The notes beneath the pieces are model-generated. The model was not told where the DNA came from and made no database searches. It saw only the letters and a list, made by a program, of their open reading frames with translations. Source: FEN-299 sp963727765 (GTDB taxonomy: Bacteria; Acidobacteriota; Vicinamibacteria; Vicinamibacterales; Fen-181). Taken from it: a DNA stretch of 64,000 nucleotides. Positions 1 through 7,938 of this stretch are shown in pieces. The translations under genes and the position numbers were made by a program. The stretch's first letter is position 1. The number at the start of each line of letters is the position of its first letter. Location of the stretch: the NCBI GenBank assembly GCA_963727765.1, contig CAVSGZ010000013.1:1-64000 (forward strand). Reading direction: 5' to 3'.

Positions 1-2
1 GC

Positions 3-1016
3 CGCGACCGACAGCGACGGGAAGCCGCATGCCATCAAGGTGAGCGTCGCTCGACCGTCGGTCACCGTGCGCGCGGCCCGGCGCCTGGCGTTGCGCAGCG
101 ATCGCCGTTCTTCGCCGTCGCGGCCCTGCGTGCACCGACCACCGGCGCGAGCGATCTGTCGGGCGCGCCCGCCCCCTCGCCGGCGCACGAGGCTAGCCCG
201 GCGCGGCACGACGCGCCCGAACTTGACCCCGAGGTTGACACGGTCCTGGCGCGCGCCGCCGAGTACATCGGCGGCTACTTCCAGGAGTTCAGGAAGGTGG
301 TGGCCGAGGAGGACTACATCCAGAAGGTCCCGTCCCTGGGGCCCGCCGGGACGCGCCGGATGAAGTCCGATTTCCTGCTCGTCACCACGGCTGACGGAAG
401 CACATGGGTCCCGTTCCGCGACGTGTTCGAGGTGGACGGCAATGCGATTCGCGACCGCGACGACCGCCTGCGCAAGCTGTTCCTGGAGTCGCCGCCCGGC
501 ACGGCATTCGAGGCGATGGCGCGCGTGCAGGACGAGGGGGCCCGCTACAACCTCGTGGCGCTCGGCAAGACCGACATCAACGTGCCGACCTTCGCCCTGA
601 CGGTTCTGCTCGAGCGGAACATCCGCGCCTTCTCCTTCAGGCGCGGGCGCGAGGAAACGGTGGACGGCCTGCGCCTGCTGCGCATCGATTTCGAGGAGAC
701 CGCGCGGCCGACGCTCGTCAGGGGCGCCGACGGCGGCGACGTCCCATCGTCCGGCTCGATTTGGATCGATCCGCTCACCGGGCGCGTCGTGAAGACATTC
801 CTCCGGGCCGTGCGCTACGGCGCAACGACGGCGCTGGCGGGACTCACGCTCGAGGCGACGGTGGTCTACCGCCGAAGCGACTCGCTCGGCTTGTGGGTGC
901 CGGCGGAGATGCGCGAGACGTACCGGCTGCGCGGCAGCACGGTGGAAGGACTCGCGACCTACTCGAAGTTCCGCAGTTTCCAGGTGAGGACCGAGCAGGA
1001 GATCAAGGTCCGTTAG
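3..1016 (+). CDS. C-terminal part of an exported acidobacterial protein, probably VWFA-related (partial, apparent frameshift)
   Basis: This frame is open from the left edge and has no convincing start codon before about position 294, so the gene begins outside the window or in another frame. The well-behaved part (from about 216) reads as a soluble domain with AAEYIGGYFQEFRKVVAEEDY, a pattern familiar from acidobacterial exported proteins, then SDFLLV and WVPFRDVFEVDG. The first roughly 70 bases make better sense in frame 1 (DGKPHAIKVSV, PSVTVRA), which resembles the end of the VWFA-related acidobacterial domain. After that, frame 1 becomes arginine/serine-rich shadow and frame 3 takes over. 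This suggests a one-base frameshift near 70-76 in a single longer gene. The M1 peptidase gene follows after 10 bases, probably in one operon. The exact function is unknown. Confidence 0.6.
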   Translation, partial: RDRQRREAACHQGERRSTVGHRARGPAPGVAQRSPFFAVAALRAPTTGASDLSGAPAPSPAHEASPARHDAPELDPEVDTVLARAAEYIGGYFQEFRKVVAEEDYIQKVPSLGPAGTRRMKSDFLLVTTADGSTWVPFRDVFEVDGNAIRDRDDRLRKLFLESPPGTAFEAMARVQDEGARYNLVALGKTDINVPTFALTVLLERNIRAFSFRRGREETVDGLRLLRIDFEETARPTLVRGADGGDVPSSGSIWIDPLTGRVVKTFLRAVRYGATTALAGLTLEATVVYRRSDSLGLWVPAEMRETYRLRGSTVEGLATYSKFRSFQVRTEQEIKVR

Positions 1017-1026
1017 TGGAGGTTCC

Positions 1027-3039
1027 ATGCGCCGCGGGATGCAAGCGGTCGTTGTTCTGCTCTTGATGCTCACGGCCGGCCCGGCCGCCCGCGAACGGCC
1101 CGGCGACCCACTCACCGTCTCCGCGCGCAACGCGAACTACCGCATCGAGGCGCGCCTCGACTCGCGCCGGCGGATCGTCACGGGCCGCGAGTGGCTCACC
1201 TGGCGCAACATCACCAATGCGCCGACATCCGAGCTTCGCTATCACCTCTACTACAACGCGTTCAAGAACTCGCGCTCCACGTGGCTGCGCGAGCGCGCGC
1301 TCGCCGGCCGGCTGTCACGGCCGCTCGCCTCGCTCGACGAGCGAGACTGGGGATGGACCGACGTCACGGTGATCACGACAACCGCCGCGGACGGCCGGCA
1401 GATCGACCTGATGCCGGGTCGCCGCTTCGTCGCGCCCGACGACGGGAACGCAGAGGACCAGACCGTGATGGCGGTGCCGCTGCCTCGGGCGGTGGCTCCG
1501 GGCGAGACGATCACCGTCTATCTGGAATGGACCGCGCAGGTGCCGCGCACCTTTTCACGCACGGGCGCCATCGGCGACTTCTTCTTCCTGGGCCAGTGGT
1601 TCCCGAAAGTCGGCGTCCTCCAGGACGGCGGCTGGAACTGCCACCAGTTCCACGCGAGCACCGAGTTCTTCTCCGATTACGGCATCTACGACGTGAAGCT
1701 GACGGTCCCGAAAGGATGGGTCGTTGGCGCCACCGGCGTCGAGCGCGAGGTCACGGGCAACCCCGACGCCACGACGACCCACCGCTTCTACCAGGAGGAC
1801 GTGCACGACTTCGCCTGGACCACCAGCCCGCACTTCATCGTCCGGACGGCGAGGTTCGAGCAGGCCGGCCTGCCGCCGGTCGAGATGCGGCTGCTGCTGC
1901 AGCCGGAGCACGCCGGTCAGGCCGAGCGCCATTTCGCGGCAACCCGCGCGGCGCTGCGCTACTACGGGCAGTGGTACGGCCCGTATCCCTATCCGCACAT
2001 CACGATCGTCGATCCGGCCTGGCAGAGCGACGCCGACGGGATGGAGTACCCGACGCTGTTCACCGCCGGCACCAACTGGCTGGCGCCGGCCGGGGTCGCG
2101 AGCCCCGAAGGGGTCACCGTCCACGAGTGCGGCCACCAGTTCTGGTACGCGCTGGTCGGCAACAACGAGTTCGAGGACGCCTGGATGGACGAGGGGATCA
2201 ACACCTTCTCCACCGGCCGGACGATCGCGCAGGCGTTCACGCCGAACTACGCGTCGGTGCGCGTGCTGGGGGGGTTCGTGCCGATCGTGCTCGGCGACAT
2301 CCCGATCGCGCGCGACGTGGACGAGAACGGCCTGGCCGACTACCGCGACGGCGCAAAGCTCGACATGCAGTCCACGCCGTCGTGGCGCTACTGGCCGGCC
2401 GCCGGCGGCGCCCTCTCCTACAGCAAGACGGCGCTCTGGCTGAACACGCTCGAGCGGTACCTCGGGTGGCCAGTGCTACAGCGGGTCATGTCGACCTACT
2501 TCGAGCGCTACCGCTTCCGCCATCCGACACCGCAGGATTTCTTCGACGTCGTCAACGAGGTGTCGGGGCGGGACATGACGTGGTTCTTCGACCAGGTCTA
2601 CCGCAGCTCCAACGTGTTCGACTACGCGCTGGCCGACCTGCGCAGCGAGCCTGTCGGTGACAGGGGCTTCTTCGACGTGCGCGGCAAGTCCGCCTACGAC
2701 GCCGAGCGCGCGACGCCCGGTCGATTTAGAACGACGGTCGTGGTGCGCAGGCTGGGCGAGGCCCTGTTCCCCGTGGACGTGCTGGTGAAGTTCGAGAACG
2801 GCGAGCGGGTGCGCGAGCGCTGGGACGGGCGCGACCGCTGGAAGATGTTCACCTACGAGCGCGGGTCCCGCGCGGTGTCGGCGCAGGTGGACCCGGACCG
2901 CGTGCTGCTGCTCGACGTGGACTACACCAACAACAGCCGGACGCTCGAGCCACAGGGCGGGGCCGCCGCGACCAAGTGGATGTGGAAGTGGATCGCCTGG
3001 CTGCAGGACGCGCTGATGACCGCGTCGTTTTTCGCCTGA
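1027..3039 (+). CDS. M1 family zinc metallopeptidase, exported
   Basis: This 670-residue aminopeptidase-type enzyme probably acts outside the cytoplasm: the N-terminus (MRRGMQAVVVLLLMLTAGPAA) is a signal peptide. The gluzincin signature is complete: HECGH at residues 366-370 and, 18 residues further, the third zinc ligand in DAWMDEG (E389). The region before it (DADGMEYPTLFTAG) corresponds to the exopeptidase/substrate loop of the M1 family, although the classical GAMEN motif is not exact. The start is fixed by GGAGG at 1018-1022, right after the upstream stop codon. A membrane protein gene follows 16 bases after its stop, so the three first genes look like one transcription unit. The natural substrate is unknown. 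Confidence 0.88.
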   Translation: MRRGMQAVVVLLLMLTAGPAARERPGDPLTVSARNANYRIEARLDSRRRIVTGREWLTWRNITNAPTSELRYHLYYNAFKNSRSTWLRERALAGRLSRPLASLDERDWGWTDVTVITTTAADGRQIDLMPGRRFVAPDDGNAEDQTVMAVPLPRAVAPGETITVYLEWTAQVPRTFSRTGAIGDFFFLGQWFPKVGVLQDGGWNCHQFHASTEFFSDYGIYDVKLTVPKGWVVGATGVEREVTGNPDATTTHRFYQEDVHDFAWTTSPHFIVRTARFEQAGLPPVEMRLLLQPEHAGQAERHFAATRAALRYYGQWYGPYPYPHITIVDPAWQSDADGMEYPTLFTAGTNWLAPAGVASPEGVTVHECGHQFWYALVGNNEFEDAWMDEGINTFSTGRTIAQAFTPNYASVRVLGGFVPIVLGDIPIARDVDENGLADYRDGAKLDMQSTPSWRYWPAAGGALSYSKTALWLNTLERYLGWPVLQRVMSTYFERYRFRHPTPQDFFDVVNEVSGRDMTWFFDQVYRSSNVFDYALADLRSEPVGDRGFFDVRGKSAYDAERATPGRFRTTVVVRRLGEALFPVDVLVKFENGERVRERWDGRDRWKMFTYERGSRAVSAQVDPDRVLLLDVDYTNNSRTLEPQGGAAATKWMWKWIAWLQDALMTASFFA

Positions 3040-3055
3040 GGGCGCACGGAGCCGT

Positions 3056-3997
3056 ATGGTGCTGAACGCTGTCCGCGACGGGATCGAGCGCGTCAGGCGC
3101 GCGCCGATGGTGCTGCTGGGCGTGCTCGCGCTGACCTTCCTTCTGGCGCTGCCGCTCGGCCTGGTGTTGCGCGGGATGATCGCGGAGAGCCTGGGCGCCA
3201 GCCTGGCGGCGAACACAGCCGCGAGCGGCGTCAACTCGGAATGGTGGGACCTCTTCCTGTCGCATGCCTCGGGGCTCGGACAGACGTTCGCGCCCCGGAT
3301 CATCGGCGTCGCCGGCGTGGCGTCCAACCTCGGCGCGGTACTCGACGCCGAGCCGCAGGCGATGGTCATCATGGCCGTCGCGGGCGCCTACCTGCTGCTC
3401 TGGACGTTCCTCTACGGCGGCATCCTCGACCGCTATGCGCGAAACCGCCCCACGGGGGCAGCGGCGTTCTTCTCCGCCTGCGGCGTCTACTTCTTCCGCT
3501 TCCTGCGCCTGGCGGTGTTCGCCGCGCTCGGCTACCTGTTTCTCTTCCGCGTGGTGCACGGCTGGCTGTTCGACGTCCTGTACCGGTGGGCCACGCACGA
3601 CTGGACCGTCGAGCGCGCGGCGTTCTTCCTCCGCGTCGCGCTCTACGTCGTCTTTGGCGGCGCCCTGTTCGCCTTCAACCTCTGGCTCGATTACGCCAAG
3701 GTCCGGGCGGTGGTCGAGGACCGGCGCAGCATGATCGGCGCGCTCATTGCGGCTTTCCGGTTCATCAGGCGGCATCCGGGCCGGACCGTCGGGCTCTATC
3801 TTGTCGATGGCCTGCTCTTCGTGATCGTCGTGGGGATCTACATGGCGGTCGTGCCTGGGGCGGGCTCGACGGGATGGTCGATGTGGCTCGGGGTGGCGCT
3901 GAGCGAGGCGTACCTGCTGGCGCGGTTGTGGGTGAAAATGGTGTTCGCGGCGTCGGAAATCGTGCTGTTCCAGAGACTCCGGACTCCGACACCGTAA
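3056..3997 (+). CDS. Polytopic membrane protein of unknown function
   Basis: A 313-residue protein with about six predicted membrane segments: residues ~16-40 (MVLLGVLALTFLLALPLG), ~101-125, ~140-165, ~190-215, ~240-262 and ~270-295. A hydrophilic stretch between the first two segments may face the periplasm. No catalytic motif is visible. It lies 16 bases after the M1 peptidase gene on the same strand, so the two are probably co-transcribed and may work together, but the sequence gives no direct evidence of the role. Its 3' end converges on the SDR gene, and the 30-base gap is filled by a palindromic repeat. Confidence 0.7.
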   Translation: MVLNAVRDGIERVRRAPMVLLGVLALTFLLALPLGLVLRGMIAESLGASLAANTAASGVNSEWWDLFLSHASGLGQTFAPRIIGVAGVASNLGAVLDAEPQAMVIMAVAGAYLLLWTFLYGGILDRYARNRPTGAAAFFSACGVYFFRFLRLAVFAALGYLFLFRVVHGWLFDVLYRWATHDWTVERAAFFLRVALYVVFGGALFAFNLWLDYAKVRAVVEDRRSMIGALIAAFRFIRRHPGRTVGLYLVDGLLFVIVVGIYMAVVPGAGSTGWSMWLGVALSEAYLLARLWVKMVFAASEIVLFQRLRTPTP

Positions 3998-4024
3998 TCG
4001 GGACTGGCACGCGTCAGTTCCGAT
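3998..4024. repeat. Imperfect palindrome of the TCGGRACTGRC family
   Basis: TCGGGACTGGCACG is followed by the near-complement CGTCAGTTCCGA, filling almost the whole gap between two converging stop codons (3997 and 4028). The same motif fills another convergent junction at 9070-9095 and recurs as a 20-bp periodic array at 61335-61414. There is no T-run, so it is not a standard intrinsic terminator, but a stem could form on either RNA strand. Confidence 0.65.
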
Positions 4025-4027
4025 CCC

Positions 4028-4981
4028 TCAACGAAGCACCCGATAGTACTTCGCGATCCCCCAGGACAGGAGCCGCGACGGCAGCAGGCGCTTGAGGATG
4101 AGCGCCAGCTTCTCGGACACCGGGCCGACCGCGTAGCGCACGCCTGGCGAGCGCATCGTGATGAGGCGGTGGACCAGCCGCGCGACCGCCTCCGGCGTGG
4201 TGCCGTGCGTCTCGTCGTGCTCCATCACGGCGAGGGCCCTCGCCTGGCGCTCTTCGTAGGGCGACCTTTCCGTACGTAGGCCGTCCCCCTTAGGGGCGGC
4301 GCGTCGGGCCGACGCTGCGTCGGCGGGGCTAAAGCCCCGCCCTACATCCGGTCCTTCTCCCCGCCCTACATCCGGTCCTGTCATCCGCCGCGCGACGGTG
4401 AACCCGGTCCGAAAATCACCCGGCTCGATGAGCACCACCGCGATGCCGAACGGCGCCACCTCCATCCGCAGCGCCTCGGTGAACCCCTCGATGGCGAACT
4501 TGCTGGCGCTGTAGAAGGCCTGGAACGGGATCCCGATCTGGCCGGCAATCGAGCTGACGTTGAGAATGCGGCCGCTCCCCTGCTGCCGCATGACGGGCAG
4601 GACAGCCCGGCAGACGCGGACGGTCCCGAAGAAGTTGGTCTCGAACTGCTCCCGCGCCTCATCCATCGTCGTCAACTCGGCGGCGCCCGCGATGCCGAAA
4701 CCGGCATTGTTGACCACGGCGTCGATCCGCCCTTCGCAGGCGAGGACGAGACCGATGGCCGCGTCGACCGATTCGCCCGACGTCACGTCGAGCGGGATCA
4801 TCCGCAGGAGCGGCGCGAAATCTGGCGTCGCCCGTTCGGCGAGCACGCGCGAGGCGTGTCGGCTGGTGCCGTAGACGCGGCAGCCGCGAGCGACCAGGAA
4901 CTCGGCGCACGCCTTGCCGATGCCCGACGAGGCGCCGGTGACGAGGACGACGGGCGGGCGCGCGGAGGTGGCGCTGGGCAT
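4028..4981 (-). CDS. Short-chain dehydrogenase/reductase with an in-frame repeat insertion
   Basis: Classical SDR of 317 residues. It has the NAD(P)-binding TGASSGIG (residues 15-22), NNAG (91-94), catalytic Ser in NVSS (141-144), and YSASK with Tyr157 and Lys161. Residues ~201-239 (rich in GPDVGRG, ASARRAAPKGDG) do not look like SDR sequence. They are encoded by a palindromic repeat cluster (4277-4378) whose relative sits in the rluD/nudix intergenic gap, so the gene has absorbed a repeat without losing frame. The insertion lies after the catalytic core, in the substrate-loop region, so the fold may survive. Typical SDRs of this type are 270-290 residues, consistent with about 39 extra residues. 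The substrate cannot be told from sequence. Confidence 0.85.
   Translation of the reverse strand: MPSATSARPPVVLVTGASSGIGKACAEFLVARGCRVYGTSRHASRVLAERATPDFAPLLRMIPLDVTSGESVDAAIGLVLACEGRIDAVVNNAGFGIAGAAELTTMDEAREQFETNFFGTVRVCRAVLPVMRQQGSGRILNVSSIAGQIGIPFQAFYSASKFAIEGFTEALRMEVAPFGIAVVLIEPGDFRTGFTVARRMTGPDVGRGEGPDVGRGFSPADAASARRAAPKGDGLRTERSPYEERQARALAVMEHDETHGTTPEAVARLVHRLITMRSPGVRYAVGPVSEKLALILKRLLPSRLLSWGIAKYYRVLR
4277..4378. repeat. Palindromic repeat cluster inside the SDR gene
   Basis: Three parts are visible: an imperfect palindrome CCGTCCCCCTTAGGGGCGG (4281-4299), a perfect one with arms GGCGGGGCT/AGCCCCGCC (4322-4341), and a direct duplication of CCGCCCTACATCCGGTCC (around 4339 and 4361). 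Its left half (GTAGGCCG ... GGGGCGGCGCGTC) matches 51441-51467 almost base for base. It is read through in frame by the SDR gene. Confidence 0.85.
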
Positions 4982-4997
4982 GGGTGGCCTGCGGGCC

Positions 4998-6863
4998 TCA
5001 GGCGATCATCGACCGCACGGCATCCACGACGTGTCGGGCCGAGATGCCAAAGCGGTCCAGCAGTTCCTCGGGCTTGCCGCTGCGCGGGATGTCGCGCACG
5101 GCCAGGATCCGAACCGTGGCCACGCCGGTCGTGGCCGCGGCCACCGCCTCGCCGATCCCGCCGCCGGCGTAGTGGTCCTCGACGGTGACGATCCGCCCTC
5201 CGGTCTCGACGGCCGCCTGCTTCAGCGTCGCCTCGTCGATGGGCTGGACCGAGTAGAGATCGATCACACGGATGGCCACGCCCGACTTCTGCAGCTCCTT
5301 GTAGGCCTTCAGCGCCTCGAAGAGGGTCACGCCGGCGCCCACCACCGTCGCCACGTCATGGTCGCTCGAGCAGAGAACCTTGCACCCGCCGACCGGGAAC
5401 TGCTCGTCGGGGCCGTAGATCACCATCGTCTTCGGGCGCGACGTCCGAATATAGGCCGGCCCCGCATGGTACGCCGCTTCGACGACCAGCCGCTCGGTGC
5501 TGACGGCGTCGGACGGGTAGAGCACCGCGATGTCCGGCTCGGCGCGCATCATGGCGAGGTCCTCGAGCGCCATCTGCGAGGGGCCGTCCTCGCCGATCGA
5601 CACCCCCGCGTGCGACCCGGCCAGCTTGATGTTGAGCCGGCTGATGGCGGCCATGCGGATGAAGTCGTAGGCGCGCGTGAGGAAGCAGGCGAACGTGGAC
5701 GGGAACGCGATCGCGCCGCGGCTGGCCAGGCCCATCGCCGTGCCCACCATCACCTGCTCGGCGATGAAGTTCTGGTAGAACCGGCCCGGAAAGACCTTCG
5801 CGAACTTCTCGCTGAACGTCGAATTCATCACGTCGGCATCGAGGACGACCACCCGCGGGTCCACCTCGCCGAGTTTGACGAGCGCAGCGCCGTAGGCCTC
5901 GCGCGTGGCCACCGACTCGCCGATCTTGTAGGCCGGCGCCGACATCTCGGCGCGGCCGTGGGGCTCGAGCGCGCTCGTGTGTGGCGGCGGCTGCACGGCG
6001 GGCACGGCCGGCTGACTCCCGTCGGCGCCCACGACGAACTGCGCCTGGAGTTCCGCGATCGCGCGCTCGGCTTCGTCCTTCTTCAGCGGCCGCCCGTGCC
6101 ACCCGTTGAGCCCCTCGACAAACGACACGCCCTTGCCCTTGATCGTCCGCGCCAGGATCATCGTGGGCCGGTCGGTCGTCTGCCGGGCGCGCTCGAAGGC
6201 GTCGAGCAGCGCGGCCAGGTCGTGGCCGTCGACGACGATCGCGTTCCAGCCAAACGCGGTCCAGCGGCGGGCGTAGGCGTCCATGTCGTGGCCGAAGGCG
6301 GTGGCCTGGCTCTGGCCGAGCGCGTTGACGTCGGTGATCCCGCACAGGTTCGACAGCTCGTGGTGCTCGGCGACGTTGGCCGCCTCCCACACCGAGCCCT
6401 CGGCGGTCTCGCCGTCACCGAGCAGCACGTAGGTGCGGTACGACGATCCGATCCGGTGCGCGTTGAGCGCGATGCCGACGCCCGCCGCCAGCCCCTGTCC
6501 GAGCGATCCGGTGGCGACGTCGACAAACGGCAGGCGCGGCGTCGGATGCCCCTCGAAGTCCGACCCGATCTGCCTGAGCGTCATCAGCGCGCTGCGGTCG
6601 AACGCACCGGCCTCGGCCCACGCGGCGTAGAGCAGCGGGGCCGCATGCCCCTTGGACAGCACGAACCGGTCGTTGTCGGGATCCTCGGGCCGCTTCGGGT
6701 CGAACCGCATCTCCGCGAAGAACAGCGCCGCCACGATCTCGGCGGCCGAGCAGCAGGTCGACGGGTGGCCGCTGCCGGCGGCCGTCGTCGCGCGGATCGA
6801 TTCGATCCGCAGACGGGTGGCCACGTTGTGCAGGGCGGACGTCAGGGCGGTGTCAGCAGGCAC
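4998..6863 (-). CDS. tkt: Transketolase, single-chain (animal-type length)
   Basis: This 621-residue thiamine-diphosphate enzyme transfers two-carbon ketol units in the non-oxidative pentose phosphate pathway. The GTG start at 6863 is chosen because GGAGG sits 6 bases upstream and the protein then begins at the expected place (VPADTALTSALHNVATRL). Visible motifs are GSGHPS (His33), LSKGHAA (His73), LLGDGETAEGSVWEA for the Mg-ThDP site, IAEQVMVGTAMGLA carrying the catalytic Glu of the C-terminal half, and SHAGVSIGEDGPSQ. A proline/alanine-rich linker (about residues 280-310) joins the two halves, which are separate proteins in many bacteria. The gene is divergent from the isocitrate dehydrogenase gene and shares a promoter region with it. 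Confidence 0.93.
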   Translation of the reverse strand: MPADTALTSALHNVATRLRIESIRATTAAGSGHPSTCCSAAEIVAALFFAEMRFDPKRPEDPDNDRFVLSKGHAAPLLYAAWAEAGAFDRSALMTLRQIGSDFEGHPTPRLPFVDVATGSLGQGLAAGVGIALNAHRIGSSYRTYVLLGDGETAEGSVWEAANVAEHHELSNLCGITDVNALGQSQATAFGHDMDAYARRWTAFGWNAIVVDGHDLAALLDAFERARQTTDRPTMILARTIKGKGVSFVEGLNGWHGRPLKKDEAERAIAELQAQFVVGADGSQPAVPAVQPPPHTSALEPHGRAEMSAPAYKIGESVATREAYGAALVKLGEVDPRVVVLDADVMNSTFSEKFAKVFPGRFYQNFIAEQVMVGTAMGLASRGAIAFPSTFACFLTRAYDFIRMAAISRLNIKLAGSHAGVSIGEDGPSQMALEDLAMMRAEPDIAVLYPSDAVSTERLVVEAAYHAGPAYIRTSRPKTMVIYGPDEQFPVGGCKVLCSSDHDVATVVGAGVTLFEALKAYKELQKSGVAIRVIDLYSVQPIDEATLKQAAVETGGRIVTVEDHYAGGGIGEAVAAATTGVATVRILAVRDIPRSGKPEELLDRFGISARHVVDAVRSMIA

Positions 6864-6914
6864 TCGGAACCTCCAGGTGGCGCAGGCGCGCGGACCGCTT
6901 TGGCCGGGCCTCCT

Positions 6915-6922
6915 ATTATAAT
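6915..6922. promoter_or_regulatory. Palindromic -10 box serving two divergent genes
   Basis: ATTATAAT is its own reverse complement and so gives a perfect TATAAT -10 hexamer on both strands: 6917-6922 for the isocitrate dehydrogenase gene and 6920-6915 for transketolase. No good -35 box is seen on either side. The two polymerases could not bind at the same time. Confidence 0.65.
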
Positions 6923-6932
6923 GGGAGCCGTC

Positions 6933-7931
6933 ATGGCCCACACGATCACGCTCATTCCCGGGGACGGCATCGGCCCCGAGGTCACGCGCGCCGTCCTGCG
7001 CATCATCGACGCGGCCGGCGTCCGCGTCGACTGGGAGACCGAGGACGCGGGCCAGGCCGCGGTGGATCGCTGCGGCGAGCCCCTGCCGGCGAGCCTGATC
7101 GCGTCGATCCGCCGCAACAAGGTCGCGCTCAAGGGCCCGTTGACCACGCCCATCGGCCAGGGGTTCACGAGCGTCAACGTGGGCCTGCGCAAGACGCTCG
7201 ACCTGTTCGCCAACCTGCGGCCGGTCGTCAACCTGCCCGGCGTGCCGGCGCGCTTCGGCAGCCTCGACCTCATCCTGGTCCGCGAGAACACCGAGGACCT
7301 CTACTCCGGCCTCGAGCACGAGGTGGTGTCCGGCGTGATGGTCAGCATGAAGGTGATCACGAGGGTCGCCTCGACGAGGATCGCGCGCTTCGCCTTCGAG
7401 TACGCGCGGCGCAACGGCCGCCGCCGCGTCACCGGCGTGCACAAGGCGAACATCATGAAGATGGGCGACGGCCTCTTCATCGCCTGCGCGCGCGAGGTGG
7501 CGGCGGAGTATCCCGAGATCACCTACGACGAGCGGATCGTGGATGCCGCGTGCATGCACCTGGTCCTGCGCCCCGAGACGTTCGACGTCCTGCTGATGCC
7601 GAACCTCTACGGCGACATCGTCTCCGACCTGTGCGCCGGGCTGGTCGGCGGCCTCGGCGTCGTCGGCAGCGCGAACCTCGGCGCGGACATGGCGGTGTTC
7701 GAGGCGGTGCACGGCACCGCTCCCGACATCGCCGGCCAGGATCTCGCCAACCCCACGGCGCTGCTGCTGTCGGCGCTGATGATGCTCGGTCATCTTGGCG
7801 AGGCGGACGCGGCCGCGCGCATCAGGGCCGCGCTGGCGGCGGTGCTGGCCCAGCCGGCCGGGCGGACGAAGGACCTGGGCGGCACGGCGACGACGACCTC
7901 GTTCGCCGAGGCCATTTGCGCGCGGCTCTAG
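6933..7931 (+). CDS. NAD-dependent isocitrate dehydrogenase (IDH3-like)
   Basis: A beta-decarboxylating dehydrogenase of 332 residues. The ATG at 6933 is preferred over 6921 because GGGAG lies 6 bases before it and the family N-terminus (MAHTITLIPGDGIGPE) starts there. GQGFTSVNVGLRKTLDLFANLRPV matches the substrate loop of mitochondrial IDH3-type isocitrate dehydrogenases rather than isopropylmalate dehydrogenases. RENTEDLYSGLEH, NLYGDIVSDLCAGLVGG (metal Asp) and HGTAPDIAGQDLANPTALLLS complete the active and NAD sites. It converts isocitrate to 2-oxoglutarate in the TCA cycle. Fumarase class I and aspartase are encoded elsewhere in the window. The stop codon is 7 bases from the next start. 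Confidence 0.88.
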   Translation: MAHTITLIPGDGIGPEVTRAVLRIIDAAGVRVDWETEDAGQAAVDRCGEPLPASLIASIRRNKVALKGPLTTPIGQGFTSVNVGLRKTLDLFANLRPVVNLPGVPARFGSLDLILVRENTEDLYSGLEHEVVSGVMVSMKVITRVASTRIARFAFEYARRNGRRRVTGVHKANIMKMGDGLFIACAREVAAEYPEITYDERIVDAACMHLVLRPETFDVLLMPNLYGDIVSDLCAGLVGGLGVVGSANLGADMAVFEAVHGTAPDIAGQDLANPTALLLSALMMLGHLGEADAAARIRAALAAVLAQPAGRTKDLGGTATTTSFAEAICARL

Positions 7932-7938
7932 GGGATTT

